A DNA stretch of 64,000 bases, taken from contig NZ_JAMBNP010000010.1 in the NCBI RefSeq assembly GCF_023715145.1, positions 124,001-188,000 on the forward strand, read 5' to 3'. A program made the position numbers and the translations under genes. Each line of letters begins with the position of its first letter. The first letter of the stretch is position 1. Origin of the DNA: Paenibacillus glycanilyticus. GTDB lineage: Bacteria > Bacillota > Bacilli > Paenibacillales > Paenibacillaceae. Under the pieces are notes generated by a model that was given only the letters and a program-made list of their open reading frames with translations, was not told the DNA's origin and searched no databases. Below are positions 33,389 through 43,134 of this stretch, piece by piece.

Positions 33389-34090
33389 ATGGCGTTATCG
33401 CCTCTTCGGAAAGAATCCGAGATGACCATAGACAGCCATTTATCTATTGCACAAAGCATTCAAGCGAAGACCAGAAACGCGAGGCGCACCTATCTCATGA
33501 TCAAGCGAATGATGGATCTAGTTGGTGCGGCAGTAGGTATTTTGCTATTGTCACCGCTGCTGCTAGTTGTAGCCCTTCTGATTAAGCTGGAGAATTGGAA
33601 AGCGCCTATCTTCTTCTATCAGACGCGGGTAGGAATTAATGAGAAGACATTTCGGATGTACAAATTTCGGTCCATGGTCCCGAATGCAGAGGACTTATTG
33701 ACGGACCTCTTACATAAGAATGAGATAGAAGGTCACATGTTCAAGATGAAATCTGACCCAAGAATTACATCGATTGGAAAGTATATTCGGCGTACCAGTA
33801 TCGACGAGCTTCCGCAATTGTGGAATGTGGTACGAGGCAATATGTCGCTCGTTGGTCCACGTCCGCCTCTCCCAAGAGAAGTTGCAGAATACAGCAGCTA
33901 TGATAAACTCCGCCTTCGCGTGAAGCCAGGCTGTACCGGATTGTGGCAAGTAAGCGGCCGGAATGAGCTGAGCTTTAGTGAAATGGTGGAGCTGGATCTT
34001 GAGTATATAGAGAAACGAAACGTATTGTTCGATCTGCAGATTATCGCGAAGACGGCTAAAGCGATGGTTGGATCCGATGACGCGTATTAG
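33389..34090 (+). CDS. undecaprenyl-phosphate sugar phosphotransferase (initiating transferase)
   Basis: The 233-residue member of the bacterial sugar transferase family (WbaP/EpsL/WcaJ C-terminal type) has one membrane-associated helix (KRMMDLVGAAVGILLLSPLL). Active-site motifs are KFRSM and RRTSIDELPQLWNV followed by MSLVGPRP. It transfers a hexose-1-phosphate to undecaprenyl phosphate, the first step of repeat-unit assembly. GGGGGAG precedes the ATG. It is the last gene with host-like base composition before the AT-rich block. Confidence 0.93.
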   Translation: MALSPLRKESEMTIDSHLSIAQSIQAKTRNARRTYLMIKRMMDLVGAAVGILLLSPLLLVVALLIKLENWKAPIFFYQTRVGINEKTFRMYKFRSMVPNAEDLLTDLLHKNEIEGHMFKMKSDPRITSIGKYIRRTSIDELPQLWNVVRGNMSLVGPRPPLPREVAEYSSYDKLRLRVKPGCTGLWQVSGRNELSFSEMVELDLEYIEKRNVLFDLQIIAKTAKAMVGSDDAY

Positions 34091-34180
34091 AGAGTAGGAG
34101 TGGATAGAGAGTGGAATTAAAGTTGAATTTATTTTATTTCTCAGTTAAAAAACAGAAGAATCTTGTGAGGATATTAGTAA

Positions 34181-34945
34181 ATGGAATCGAATAAAGTTGA
34201 GTTATTCGGAGTCGCTTTTGATAATTTAACTATGACGGCTGCATTAGAAGAAGTAGATAAACTTGTTGTTATTAATAGGAATAATAACACCAGTAGTTTT
34301 ATTGTTACCCCTAATGTAGATCATCTTGTTAACCTTAATAAAGATAGACTATTTAAGGAAGTTTATGAAAAGGCTAGTTTGCGATTTGTCGATGGAATGC
34401 CCATAGTACTTTTATCTAAGTTATTTAAAAAGCCATTAAAAGAAAAAATTTCTGGTGCAGATTTAACTCCAAAATTAATTGAAATGGCCTATCACAAAAA
34501 ATACAAAGTATTTATTTTTGGTTCAAAACCGGGAGTAGCTGAAGCAGTTGCCAACAAGTATTCAAAAAACTATGATAATCAAATTCAAATAAGTACATAC
34601 TCCCCCCCGTTTGGTTTTGAGAAGCAGGAAGATGAGCTAAAAAAGTGTTTAGGAATAATTAATGAATTCAAACCAGATATTTTATTAGTTTCTCTAGGAT
34701 CTCCAAAAGGAGAGCTTTTCATATCTCAAAATTTAAAAATTTTAAATGTACCTGTATGTATGCAAGTAGGGGCAGCAATTGATTTTATGGCGGGAACAGT
34801 AAAACGAGCCCCATTATGGATGCAAAAAGTTGGTTTAGAGTGGTTCTATCGATTTCTTATGGAACCTAAAAGAATGTTTAAAAGATACTTTGTAAATGAC
34901 GTATACTTTTTTAGGTTAATAATTGATGAGATGTTTAGGAAATAG
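34181..34945 (+). CDS. WecG/TagA/CpsF-family glycosyltransferase
   Basis: The 254-residue GT26 enzyme has the family signatures TPNVDHL near residue 45, the SGADLTPKL segment, VSLGSPKGE and the C-terminal RAPLWMQKVGLEWFYR. TagA and WecG add N-acetylmannosamine or its uronic acid to a lipid-linked first sugar; here the donor is unknown. It is the first gene of a markedly AT-rich stretch. A GTGAGGA site lies about 10 bases upstream. Confidence 0.92.
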   Translation: MESNKVELFGVAFDNLTMTAALEEVDKLVVINRNNNTSSFIVTPNVDHLVNLNKDRLFKEVYEKASLRFVDGMPIVLLSKLFKKPLKEKISGADLTPKLIEMAYHKKYKVFIFGSKPGVAEAVANKYSKNYDNQIQISTYSPPFGFEKQEDELKKCLGIINEFKPDILLVSLGSPKGELFISQNLKILNVPVCMQVGAAIDFMAGTVKRAPLWMQKVGLEWFYRFLMEPKRMFKRYFVNDVYFFRLIIDEMFRK

Positions 34946-34977
34946 TTTCTTTTAATAAAAACAATTGGGGGGATATA

Positions 34978-36060
34978 GTGTCGAGGGCTGAAAAGAATGA
35001 TATAAACGTATTGATGGTCGGTTCTGATGTGTCAGTAAAAGGCGGTATGACAACTGTAGTCGAATCTTTCTTAAACTGTAAATTTGATAATGTAAAAATA
35101 AAATACGTAGCAACACATATAGAATCGAACAAAATTAATAAAGCCCTTTTTTTTATGAAGAGCATCATTATTATTATGTTCTTAGTTGCTTTTACAAAGA
35201 TAAGCTTAATTCATATTCATATGTCCGAACGAGGGAGTTTTAAAAGGAAAAACATTATATTTAGGATAGGTAAACTGTTTAGAAAAAAGATAATTTTACA
35301 CATGCATGGAGCAGAATTTGAAGAATATTATTATAACTGTAATCCAACAGTGCAATATAAAATTAGAAGATTACTCAGAGAGACTGATTACATAATTGCA
35401 TTGGGTGAACGCTGGAAAGATATTATTAAAAAAATCGAATTGAAATCAAATGTAGAAATTTTGAGGAATGCAGTGGATATTCCTGACAGAGTAAACGAAA
35501 TTCAAAACCTCAATAATATTAATGTTCTTTTTTTAGCAGTCCTTACTAAAAGAAAGGGTATTATTGATTTAATTTATGCATCTGAAAAATTAATGAAAAG
35601 AATCAATCAACAAAATAAAATTATTCATTTTATTGTTTCAGGTGATGGAGAACTAGAGTCTGAGGCTAAAGCTTTAGTTAATCAATTAAAAATCACGAAT
35701 AACTATACATTTACTGGATGGATTAGCGGATCACAAAAACATGCTTTATTGAGAAAAACAGATATCTTTGTATTACCTTCTTATAATGAAGGCTTACCAG
35801 TTTCGATATTAGAGGCTATTAGTTATGGTATTCCTGTTGTTTCTACAAGAGTTGGAAGTATTGATGAAGCGGTTAAAGATGGGGTAAATGGATATTTGAT
35901 CAGTCCTGGAAATCAAGATGAATTAATTGATTCGCTGGAGAGAATAATAAATGATCCGCAATTTAAAAAACTTGGTGAAAAATCGAGAGAAATTGCTGAA
36001 AAATCTTTTAATAGTAATGAGTATTTCAAAGAGGTTTCCAATTTATACGAGAGTTTATAA
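34978..36060 (+). CDS. family-4 glycosyltransferase
   Basis: The 360-residue GT-B enzyme has a Gly-rich N-terminal segment (GSDVSVKGGMTTVVE) and the GT4 donor-site signature GLPVSILEAISYGIPVVSTRVGSIDE. It should add one sugar of the repeat unit at the membrane. The GTG start is supported by a GGGGGGA site five bases upstream. The gene is AT-rich, like its neighbours. Confidence 0.92.
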   Translation: MSRAEKNDINVLMVGSDVSVKGGMTTVVESFLNCKFDNVKIKYVATHIESNKINKALFFMKSIIIIMFLVAFTKISLIHIHMSERGSFKRKNIIFRIGKLFRKKIILHMHGAEFEEYYYNCNPTVQYKIRRLLRETDYIIALGERWKDIIKKIELKSNVEILRNAVDIPDRVNEIQNLNNINVLFLAVLTKRKGIIDLIYASEKLMKRINQQNKIIHFIVSGDGELESEAKALVNQLKITNNYTFTGWISGSQKHALLRKTDIFVLPSYNEGLPVSILEAISYGIPVVSTRVGSIDEAVKDGVNGYLISPGNQDELIDSLERIINDPQFKKLGEKSREIAEKSFNSNEYFKEVSNLYESL

Positions 36061-36100
36061 ATAAATTGCGTTGCGCTTTGTATAGCGCTTGAGGTGCACA

Positions 36101-37318
36101 ATGAATATTATCATTGGTATATTTTATGGTTTTATATCCGTTTTAAACCCATTGATTAATGAGTTTTTTTTACTTAAATATGGGACCATGATAGTTTTGT
36201 CTTACTTGTCACTATTATACATAATTAAAACTCTTAGAAATGACAATAAGACAGAAATAAAGTATATCATTACACTGTTTTTATTAAGTGTGATGATTAT
36301 TGTTCCGACTAGTATTTATAAAGTTTTTTTTGATTCACCAGATTTCGATATATCTAAAGCAATAAGAGTGATTTTATTGTTTCCGATTGTGGTTTTAATA
36401 ATATTACGGAAAGTAGATATTAGAAAGTATTATGTCAACTTATCTTACATATTTACTATTGTTGCACTTTACCAAATAACCAATATGCAAGGGCAAGACA
36501 GGGTGACGAGTTTATTTAGTCACTCAAATTTTTACTCAATATACATAGTCATCTTATCAATTTTCTTAATTGAGGAGTTTTTGTTTCAACAAAACAAAAG
36601 AAAAAAAGTGTGGATAATATTATATTTACTATTGAACTTTTTTATTATTCTCATTGGAACTGGTGCGAGAACATCTTTTGCGATAATTGTTTGTTTACTC
36701 TTGTTCACAATATCTATTTGGAGTCGAAACAAGGCTAAAAATATTATAGGTTTAATGACATTTGTTATTATTACATTAATAGCTGCAATGTTTTTTAAAG
36801 ATGATTTATTTAGCACGAGGATCTTTGATTTGCAGTATGGGAATGTATATTCAGATCAAGAAGATTCATTTTCCTGGAGATTACAAAGATGGGAGTCAGG
36901 ACTAAACAGCTGGGAAAAGAGCTCATTTTTAATTAAAGTAATCGGAAGTGGTTGGGAAACAACACCGTATATTAGTGATAACTTTCGTGGAATGGAAATG
37001 CATAACGAGTATTTAAGGATATTCATAGAGCTTGGTTTAATAGGGATTATTTCATATATAGCAATTCTATATAAGCTATTTAAATTAGGTTTTAAAAATG
37101 TTAGAAAGAAAGGATATTTATCGTTAACTTTAATTATGATAACTGTAATAATTAGTAGCTTTACAGAAAATATATTTATAGCCTCTGAATCGTTTTCTGC
37201 AATAACATTAAGCATTGCAGTGTGTCTTGGAATTATTAATCGTCAGGTTACTGAGGACAAAGATATTCGTAGGGAAGTAGTGATTAATGGTGATAAAGAG
37301 CAGAGACGACTATATTAA
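36101..37318 (+). CDS. O-antigen ligase/polymerase-like membrane protein (Wzy)
   Basis: The 405-residue protein has about ten membrane segments and a large extracytoplasmic loop with the Wzy/WaaL-like W-x2-G-x2-S and GSGWETTPY stretches followed by HNEYLRIFIELGLIG. Sequence conservation in this family is low, so assignment rests on topology, the H-N-E-Y loop motif and location. It would polymerise repeat units outside the membrane. The ATG at 36101 follows GAGGTG; the in-frame TTG at 36089 overlaps that site. Its end overlaps the next gene by 32 bases. Confidence 0.87.
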   Translation: MNIIIGIFYGFISVLNPLINEFFLLKYGTMIVLSYLSLLYIIKTLRNDNKTEIKYIITLFLLSVMIIVPTSIYKVFFDSPDFDISKAIRVILLFPIVVLIILRKVDIRKYYVNLSYIFTIVALYQITNMQGQDRVTSLFSHSNFYSIYIVILSIFLIEEFLFQQNKRKKVWIILYLLLNFFIILIGTGARTSFAIIVCLLLFTISIWSRNKAKNIIGLMTFVIITLIAAMFFKDDLFSTRIFDLQYGNVYSDQEDSFSWRLQRWESGLNSWEKSSFLIKVIGSGWETTPYISDNFRGMEMHNEYLRIFIELGLIGIISYIAILYKLFKLGFKNVRKKGYLSLTLIMITVIISSFTENIFIASESFSAITLSIAVCLGIINRQVTEDKDIRREVVINGDKEQRRLY

Positions 37319-37868
37319 ATATTTAGAGGCTGATAAGGCTGCATTGAATATTAAACGCAGGTTCATGAAGCCAATTGTTGATGATATTTGGAGATTTCAA
37401 AAAATATTAAGAAAACTGGAGTACTATAATAATTGTAAATCTAGATTTTATAAAATTTATATTCTTTTCTTAAAGTATAGATTTCATAAAATCTCAAGGC
37501 TATTAGGTTTTGATATTCCCATTAATGTTTTTGGACCAGGTCTTTCAATTGCTCATAGGGGGACTATAGTGGTTAATAGTAATGCAAGGATTGGTGCTAA
37601 CTGTCGAATACATGTGTGTGTAAACATCGGTACTAGTAATGATAATGAAGCTCTGGTTCCTAAGATTGGAGATAATGTATATATCGGGCCAGGTGCGAAA
37701 ATATATGGAGATATTATTATCGCTGATAATGTTGCTATTGGTGCCAATTCCGTAGTTAATAAATCTTTCATAGAGTCTAATGTAACTATTGCTGGAATGC
37801 CCGCTAGAATAGTTAGTCAAAAAGGGTCGAGAGACTTATTGTTAAAGATGAAAATCAATAACATGTAG
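37287..37868 (+). CDS. serine-acetyltransferase-like hexapeptide acyltransferase
   Basis: The 193-residue protein ends in a left-handed beta-helix of hexapeptide repeats (NARIGANCRIHVCVNIG, GDNVYIGPGAKIYGDIIIADNVAIGANSVV), with an active-site-type His in IAHRGTIVV. The CysE-like arrangement and position inside the polysaccharide cluster suggest O-acetylation of a sugar rather than cysteine synthesis; this is inferred. AGGGAAG precedes the ATG, which lies within the end of the polymerase gene. Confidence 0.88.
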   Translation: MVIKSRDDYIKYLEADKAALNIKRRFMKPIVDDIWRFQKILRKLEYYNNCKSRFYKIYILFLKYRFHKISRLLGFDIPINVFGPGLSIAHRGTIVVNSNARIGANCRIHVCVNIGTSNDNEALVPKIGDNVYIGPGAKIYGDIIIADNVAIGANSVVNKSFIESNVTIAGMPARIVSQKGSRDLLLKMKINNM

Positions 37869-37897
37869 AAATTTAGGTTATTGCGAGGAGGGTATTG

Positions 37898-38869
37898 ATG
37901 CCCAAAATTACTGTATTAATGCCTGTTTATAACGCTGAAAAATATCTTAGGGAAGCAATAGATAGTATTCTAAGCCAAACATTTAGTGATTTTGAATTAC
38001 TTATAATAAATGATGGTTCGACTGATAACAGTGAGACACTAATAAGAAGTTATAGTGATAAAAGAATTAGGCTAATAAATAATGATAGAAATATGAAGTT
38101 AGTGCCTACCCTAAACAAAGGAATTAATTTAGCTAAGGGCGAGTATATAGCTAGAATGGATAGCGACGATATTTCTCACCCTCATAGACTGGAAACTCAG
38201 CTAAAGTTTATGGAGGAGCACCAGGATGTAGTAGTATGTGGAACTAAAATGAAAGTAATGAATCGGTTACTGTACAGATACCATACAATTGTAGAACCTC
38301 GGAGAATTAGTAATTGTCTATGTGTTTATAATTGCATGGTTCATCCATCAATAATGCTGAGAACAAATTTTTTTAGAGAAAATAATATTACATTTGATAA
38401 TGATTACCTTCATGCAGAAGACTACGAGCTATTTCAAAGAATTAGCAGGGAAAATAAGGTGGCGAATATTAATAAGGCCCTATTGTATTATCGATTATCT
38501 CCTTCTGGAATTAGTCGAGTATATAAGGTTGAACAACAATTAATGGTAAATAGAATATCCAGCAAGGCGCTTAAATTTAAAGGAATAAATATAGATCTTC
38601 CTGATGATAAAGACGTGAACATAGAAAAACTGAAAGAGATTAAATTGTTAATTGAATCGGAGTGTGACAAATTCAAAAATCATCTCGACAATTTTGAAAT
38701 ACTTCAATTGTTGTGGTTTAACATTTGCAGCAACAATACAAAAATAAATGGATTGAAATTATGGAGAGTATTTCATTCTTTTAAATTTTTGAATTTATTA
38801 ATAGTTAAAAGATATGTTGGGATTGATACTGTATTTAAATTTTATTTTAAGACATTAATAAATAATTGA
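37898..38869 (+). CDS. family-2 glycosyltransferase
   Basis: The 323-residue GT-A enzyme begins VLMPVYNAEKYLREAIDSIL and contains NDGSTDNS and the metal-binding RMDSDDIS (DxD) motif, followed by HAEDYELFQRI, where the catalytic base is expected. It probably adds a sugar to the lipid-linked unit. The ATG at 37898 is used in place of a TTG one codon earlier because GAGGAGGG is better spaced from it. Confidence 0.93.
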   Translation: MPKITVLMPVYNAEKYLREAIDSILSQTFSDFELLIINDGSTDNSETLIRSYSDKRIRLINNDRNMKLVPTLNKGINLAKGEYIARMDSDDISHPHRLETQLKFMEEHQDVVVCGTKMKVMNRLLYRYHTIVEPRRISNCLCVYNCMVHPSIMLRTNFFRENNITFDNDYLHAEDYELFQRISRENKVANINKALLYYRLSPSGISRVYKVEQQLMVNRISSKALKFKGINIDLPDDKDVNIEKLKEIKLLIESECDKFKNHLDNFEILQLLWFNICSNNTKINGLKLWRVFHSFKFLNLLIVKRYVGIDTVFKFYFKTLINN

Positions 38870-38897
38870 TTTTCAAAATAGATTTCAGGAGGTAAAG

Positions 38898-39983
38898 ATG
38901 CTTAATCTAATAAAAAAGAGTATGCCTGATGGTTTTAAGTTTCATATGAAGTACTTAGTTCATAATTACTTTGGTAAAAATTTTACATCAAAATTTGATA
39001 GTACATCGAATCAACAGAAAGTCTTTATTATGATAGCTGCTGATTACGGTAATTTAGGCGACGTGGCTATTACTGAAGCACAGTATAGTTTCTTGCAACA
39101 TGAATTTGTTGATGATAATTCAATTGTTTATCCTATTTACGTTAAAGATACTTTGAGAATGTTACGGACCTTAAAGAAGGTAATCACCCCTAATGACTTG
39201 ATTACAATAATTGGTGGGGGCAATATGGGGGATTTATATGAAGGGGCAGAAAATTTAAGGAGGATTATTATTAAGACATTTCCTGAAAATAAAATAATAT
39301 CCTTCCCACAAACAATTGATTTTTCAAATTCCTCCAGTGGTCAAAAAAGTTTAGAAAAGTCCGTAAAAATTTATAATAGTCATTCAAACTTACATATTTT
39401 CGCTAGAGAAACTGAATCCTATGATACTATGAAGAAATTATTTTTTAATAATTCTGTCAATTTGGTGCCTGATATTGTGTTGAGTTTAAAATTAAAAGAT
39501 AAAGAAACAAAACAAAGAAAAGGAATAGTTTTATGTTTACGTGACGATTTGGAAGCGAAAATAGCTGCTGATAAGAAATATGAAATTATTAACATGATTC
39601 AAAGTGAATATTGCGAAGTTACAATAAAGGATACTTACATTGGAAGCGAAGGCTTTTCTCAGAAGCTGTTAAAAGATAAACTATACGAATTATTATCTTG
39701 TTTCTCAAGATCCCAACTAGTAATCACAGATCGTCTTCATGGGATGATCTTTTGTGTAATTACAGGTACTCCGTGCATTGTAATGCCAAATAGTAATCAT
39801 AAAGTAACGGGAACAGTAAGAGATTGGTTAAGTAAACTTGATCATATCAAATTACTAACAGAAATAAAGGATTTAGCAGTATTTCAAAACGAAGTTGAAA
39901 ATTTGATTTCTATGTCTGAAGAAAAAATTATTATTCCTGACTTATCTGAATATTATCTTCCATTGAAAAAGTTACTTGTATGA
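38898..39983 (+). CDS. polysaccharide pyruvyl transferase family protein
   Basis: The 361-residue protein has the family start AADYGNLGDVAIT, the GGGNMGDLYE motif and a C-terminal SRSQLVITDRLHGMIF region. Such enzymes transfer pyruvate from phosphoenolpyruvate to form ketal groups on capsular sugars. CsaB in the same family pyruvylates cell-wall polymer for SLH binding. This copy is within the exopolysaccharide genes and AT-rich, so modification of the exopolysaccharide is more likely than a CsaB role. AGGAGGT precedes the ATG. Confidence 0.88.
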   Translation: MLNLIKKSMPDGFKFHMKYLVHNYFGKNFTSKFDSTSNQQKVFIMIAADYGNLGDVAITEAQYSFLQHEFVDDNSIVYPIYVKDTLRMLRTLKKVITPNDLITIIGGGNMGDLYEGAENLRRIIIKTFPENKIISFPQTIDFSNSSSGQKSLEKSVKIYNSHSNLHIFARETESYDTMKKLFFNNSVNLVPDIVLSLKLKDKETKQRKGIVLCLRDDLEAKIAADKKYEIINMIQSEYCEVTIKDTYIGSEGFSQKLLKDKLYELLSCFSRSQLVITDRLHGMIFCVITGTPCIVMPNSNHKVTGTVRDWLSKLDHIKLLTEIKDLAVFQNEVENLISMSEEKIIIPDLSEYYLPLKKLLV

Positions 39984-40026
39984 TAACATTCTCAATACTA
40001 AAAACAAGTAATATTGTGGAGTGTCT

Positions 40027-41571
40027 ATGAATGCTGATAATAGAACTAAAAATACTGTTAGAAATTCTTTGTTCGGGGTAACTGGGCAGATAATTAATAT
40101 TTTATTGAATTTTATAAATCGTACTGTTTTTATTTCTGTATTAGGTACTGAATACTTAGGAGTAAGCGGGCTTTTTACTAATATCTTAACTGTATTGTCA
40201 TTAGCAGAGTTAGGTTTTGGTACCGCTATTATTTATAGTTTGTATAAGCCTCTTGTGGAAAAAGATGAAATGAAGATTTCCGCATTGGTAGGTTTCTATT
40301 CAAGAATCTATTTAGCATTAGGGTTGTGCATTACATTCTTTGGACTATGTCTATTACCTTTTTTGGATTTATTTATAAAAGGAAATATAAGCATTCCTAA
40401 TATCGAGATTATTTTCAGTTTATTTTTAATAAATACTGTAATTACATATTTTCTTGGTTATAAAAGAACATTATTGATTGCGGATCAAAAAAGTTATATA
40501 AATTCTAAGAATCAATACTACTTCACAATTATTAGAAATATACTTCAAGTATCAATTTTGTTTATCACTAATAGCTTTATTATTTACCTAACGATTCAAA
40601 TATTTAGTACTTTTTTTGAAAATTATTTTATCTCCAGGAAGGTGGATAAGGAGTATCCATTCTTAAAAAAAGAGAATAAAGTAAAGTTAGATACAGATTC
40701 GAGGAAAGGGCTTTTCAAAAACATAAGAGCTTTAATGTTATATAAATTCGCTGGTGTAGCAATAGAGGGAACGGATAATCTAATTATTTCTTCTTTTATA
40801 GGTGTATTTTGGGTAGGGATAGTTTCAAACTATACCTTAATTATTATGTCTTTAACCAACGTTCTTACACAGTTAACAAACTCTATTACTGCTAGTATTG
40901 GTAACCTAATTGTCAAGGAGGACACCGAGAAACAGGCAGAGATGTTTAATGTGTTGACTTTTATGTATATATGGTTATTTGGCTTTTGTTCATTATGTTT
41001 GTTTATATTGTTGAATCCATTTATTAAATTATGGATTGGGCATGAATATTTATTGTCATGGCAGCTAGTACTTGTACTAGTAGTTAACTTTTTTGTTGTT
41101 GGTATAATGGGCCCTTCTTGGATTTACAGAGAAACTAAAGGACTTTTTATTTTCGGGAAATATAGGCCAGTAATTACGGCAATAATTAATTTAGTGCTCT
41201 CATTAATTTTGGTAAATTATATAGGATTAATTGGGACGTTTTTAGCCACTCTTATTTCCAGAGTTCTAACAAATTTCTGGTTTGATCCGCTTATTGTTTA
41301 TAAGCATGGTTTTAATAAGTCTGTAGGTGATTATTATAAGAAAGTAGTTATTAATTTACTTCTTCTTTTCTTACTTTCTATTATGGTTTGGAAAGTAACA
41401 TCATATATACCCTCAGATGACTGGTGGTCGTTTGCTCTATTGTGTTTTGCAGCAACTTTTCTCTTTAATTTAGGGATGATAATTGTTTTCTTTAGAACCA
41501 AGGAGTTTAAATATTTATTAACTAAAACTAGAGGCGTTATTCTTTCTAGAACAATCAGTGAGACAATGTAG
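40027..41571 (+). CDS. polysaccharide flippase (Wzx/RfbX-like)
   Basis: The 514-residue protein has about 12-14 membrane segments and the N-terminal pattern of MOP-superfamily polysaccharide exporters (NSLFGVTGQIINILLNFINRTVFISVLG). It would flip the lipid-linked repeat unit to the outer face, where the polymerase acts. The ATG at 40027 has GGAG five bases upstream; a GTG two codons earlier overlaps that site. Confidence 0.9.
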   Translation: MNADNRTKNTVRNSLFGVTGQIINILLNFINRTVFISVLGTEYLGVSGLFTNILTVLSLAELGFGTAIIYSLYKPLVEKDEMKISALVGFYSRIYLALGLCITFFGLCLLPFLDLFIKGNISIPNIEIIFSLFLINTVITYFLGYKRTLLIADQKSYINSKNQYYFTIIRNILQVSILFITNSFIIYLTIQIFSTFFENYFISRKVDKEYPFLKKENKVKLDTDSRKGLFKNIRALMLYKFAGVAIEGTDNLIISSFIGVFWVGIVSNYTLIIMSLTNVLTQLTNSITASIGNLIVKEDTEKQAEMFNVLTFMYIWLFGFCSLCLFILLNPFIKLWIGHEYLLSWQLVLVLVVNFFVVGIMGPSWIYRETKGLFIFGKYRPVITAIINLVLSLILVNYIGLIGTFLATLISRVLTNFWFDPLIVYKHGFNKSVGDYYKKVVINLLLLFLLSIMVWKVTSYIPSDDWWSFALLCFAATFLFNLGMIIVFFRTKEFKYLLTKTRGVILSRTISETM

Positions 41572-41619
41572 TGGACGTTATTTGTTGTAATACATCAGTT
41601 TGAAAGAGAGGGTTTGCCA

Positions 41620-42996
41620 TTGCGTGTTGTTTTACTATCAGGGGGATCTGGAAAAAGATTGTGGCCACTATCCAACGATGCCCGCTCTAAACAGTTTCTG
41701 AAAGTGCTAGAGAACGAGAAGCAGGAATTGGTCTCTATGGTTCAGCGTGTATGGAAACAGTTGGAGTATAGTGGGTTAGCTAAATTTAGCTTTATTACTA
41801 CAGGTAGGTCTCAGATTGAGATGATGTATAATCAGATTGATAAATCTGTACCGCTTATTATTGAACCCGAAAGAAGAGATACTTTTCCTGCAATTGTCTT
41901 AACGGCATCATACTTATATTCTGTTGCCAAAATAGATTTAAATGAAACCATAGCTATTTTACCAGTGGACCCATATGTTGAGGGCCACTTTTTTAATGCT
42001 GTAAAATCACTAGAAGCAATTATTCAAGAATCAAATGCTGACATAGCTCTAATCGGAGTAAAGCCAACCTATCCATCTGCGAAGTACGGTTACATTATAC
42101 CTGAGCAGAGAGGCCCTGAGTATCAAGGAGCTTTAAAGGTCAGTCACTTTCAGGAAAAACCATCTGAAGAGCTTGCTGTTAATTTAATTGAACAGCAAGC
42201 ACTATGGAACTGTGGTGTATTCTCCTTCAAACTTAGCTTTCTCATAGATATTATGAGGAAGAGGGGGTACCCTTTGCAATATGAGCATTTACTTGAACGA
42301 TATCATGAGTTGCCAAAGATTAGTTTTGACTATGAGATTGTTGAGAAGTCTAGTAACATTGTGGTTTTACCTTATGAAGGGTATTGGAAAGATCTTGGCA
42401 CTTGGAATACATTAACAGAGGAAATGAAACAAAATCAAATAGGAAGAGGAATCATTAGTGAAGATTGCATAAATACACATTTGGTAAATGAACTTGATAT
42501 ACCGGTGACAATACTCGGCATTTCCAATGTAGTTGTTGCGGTTAGTCCGGATGGTATTCTTGTAACAGATAAGAGCGCAAGCCCTCGCATAAAAGATTTT
42601 ATTAATTACAATCAGGGTCCAATGTTTGAGGAGAGAGAATGGGGGTGGGTTCGAATATTAGATAACGACCGCTATGATGATGGTCGGTGCGTAATAACTA
42701 AAAGAGTAGCTATAAAAAAGGGAAGAAATCTAAGCTACCTAATGCACCTATATCGAGAAGAGGTTTGGACAATAGTTAAAGGTGAGGGTCAGTTCGTTCA
42801 GAATGGGATATCCATGGAGGTAAAATCGGGAAATGTACTGCATATTCCAATGAAAACTTTACATTGCTTGAGAGCTGGTACAGATATGGAATTAATTATT
42901 GTGAATAGTGGGTATTCTGACGAAGATAAGGTTATGGAACTTTTCTCTACATGGTCTGAACTTAGCAAACACTGTCATAACATTACCGTGAGATAA
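41620..42996 (+). CDS. mannose-1-phosphate guanylyltransferase/mannose-6-phosphate isomerase-like protein
   Basis: The 458-residue protein has an N-terminal nucleotidyltransferase domain (LLSGGSGKRLWPLSNDARSKQFL) and a C-terminal cupin (LMHLYREEVWTIVKGEGQF), the ManC/AlgA type II layout that makes GDP-mannose. The first domain has the Lys/Gln pattern of that family; the cupin is more divergent, so isomerase activity is less sure. The TTG at 41620 is chosen because GAGAGGG lies seven bases upstream, while the TTG at 41614 is too close. GDP-mannose would be a donor for the glycosyltransferases here. Confidence 0.87.
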   Translation: MRVVLLSGGSGKRLWPLSNDARSKQFLKVLENEKQELVSMVQRVWKQLEYSGLAKFSFITTGRSQIEMMYNQIDKSVPLIIEPERRDTFPAIVLTASYLYSVAKIDLNETIAILPVDPYVEGHFFNAVKSLEAIIQESNADIALIGVKPTYPSAKYGYIIPEQRGPEYQGALKVSHFQEKPSEELAVNLIEQQALWNCGVFSFKLSFLIDIMRKRGYPLQYEHLLERYHELPKISFDYEIVEKSSNIVVLPYEGYWKDLGTWNTLTEEMKQNQIGRGIISEDCINTHLVNELDIPVTILGISNVVVAVSPDGILVTDKSASPRIKDFINYNQGPMFEEREWGWVRILDNDRYDDGRCVITKRVAIKKGRNLSYLMHLYREEVWTIVKGEGQFVQNGISMEVKSGNVLHIPMKTLHCLRAGTDMELIIVNSGYSDEDKVMELFSTWSELSKHCHNITVR

Positions 42997-43134
42997 TAAA
43001 AATGATTATAAAGGCTTGTTAAATGGTGTTAATTTATTTTAGATTATAGCCTATTGATCATTGTATTTTGACAAACAGTAATCAGAATGAAGTCAGGTAA
43101 AAGTCTATTCAACGACTCAGAGGAGTGAATGAGG

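Noticed and set aside
38898..39983. CsaB, the SLH-ligand pyruvyl transferase
   Set aside because: The family is right, but context and AT-rich composition place it with the exopolysaccharide genes; identity with CsaB cannot be claimed.
43068..43103. Internal promoter before ugd
   Set aside because: TTGACA is perfect, but no -10 element lies at a usable distance.
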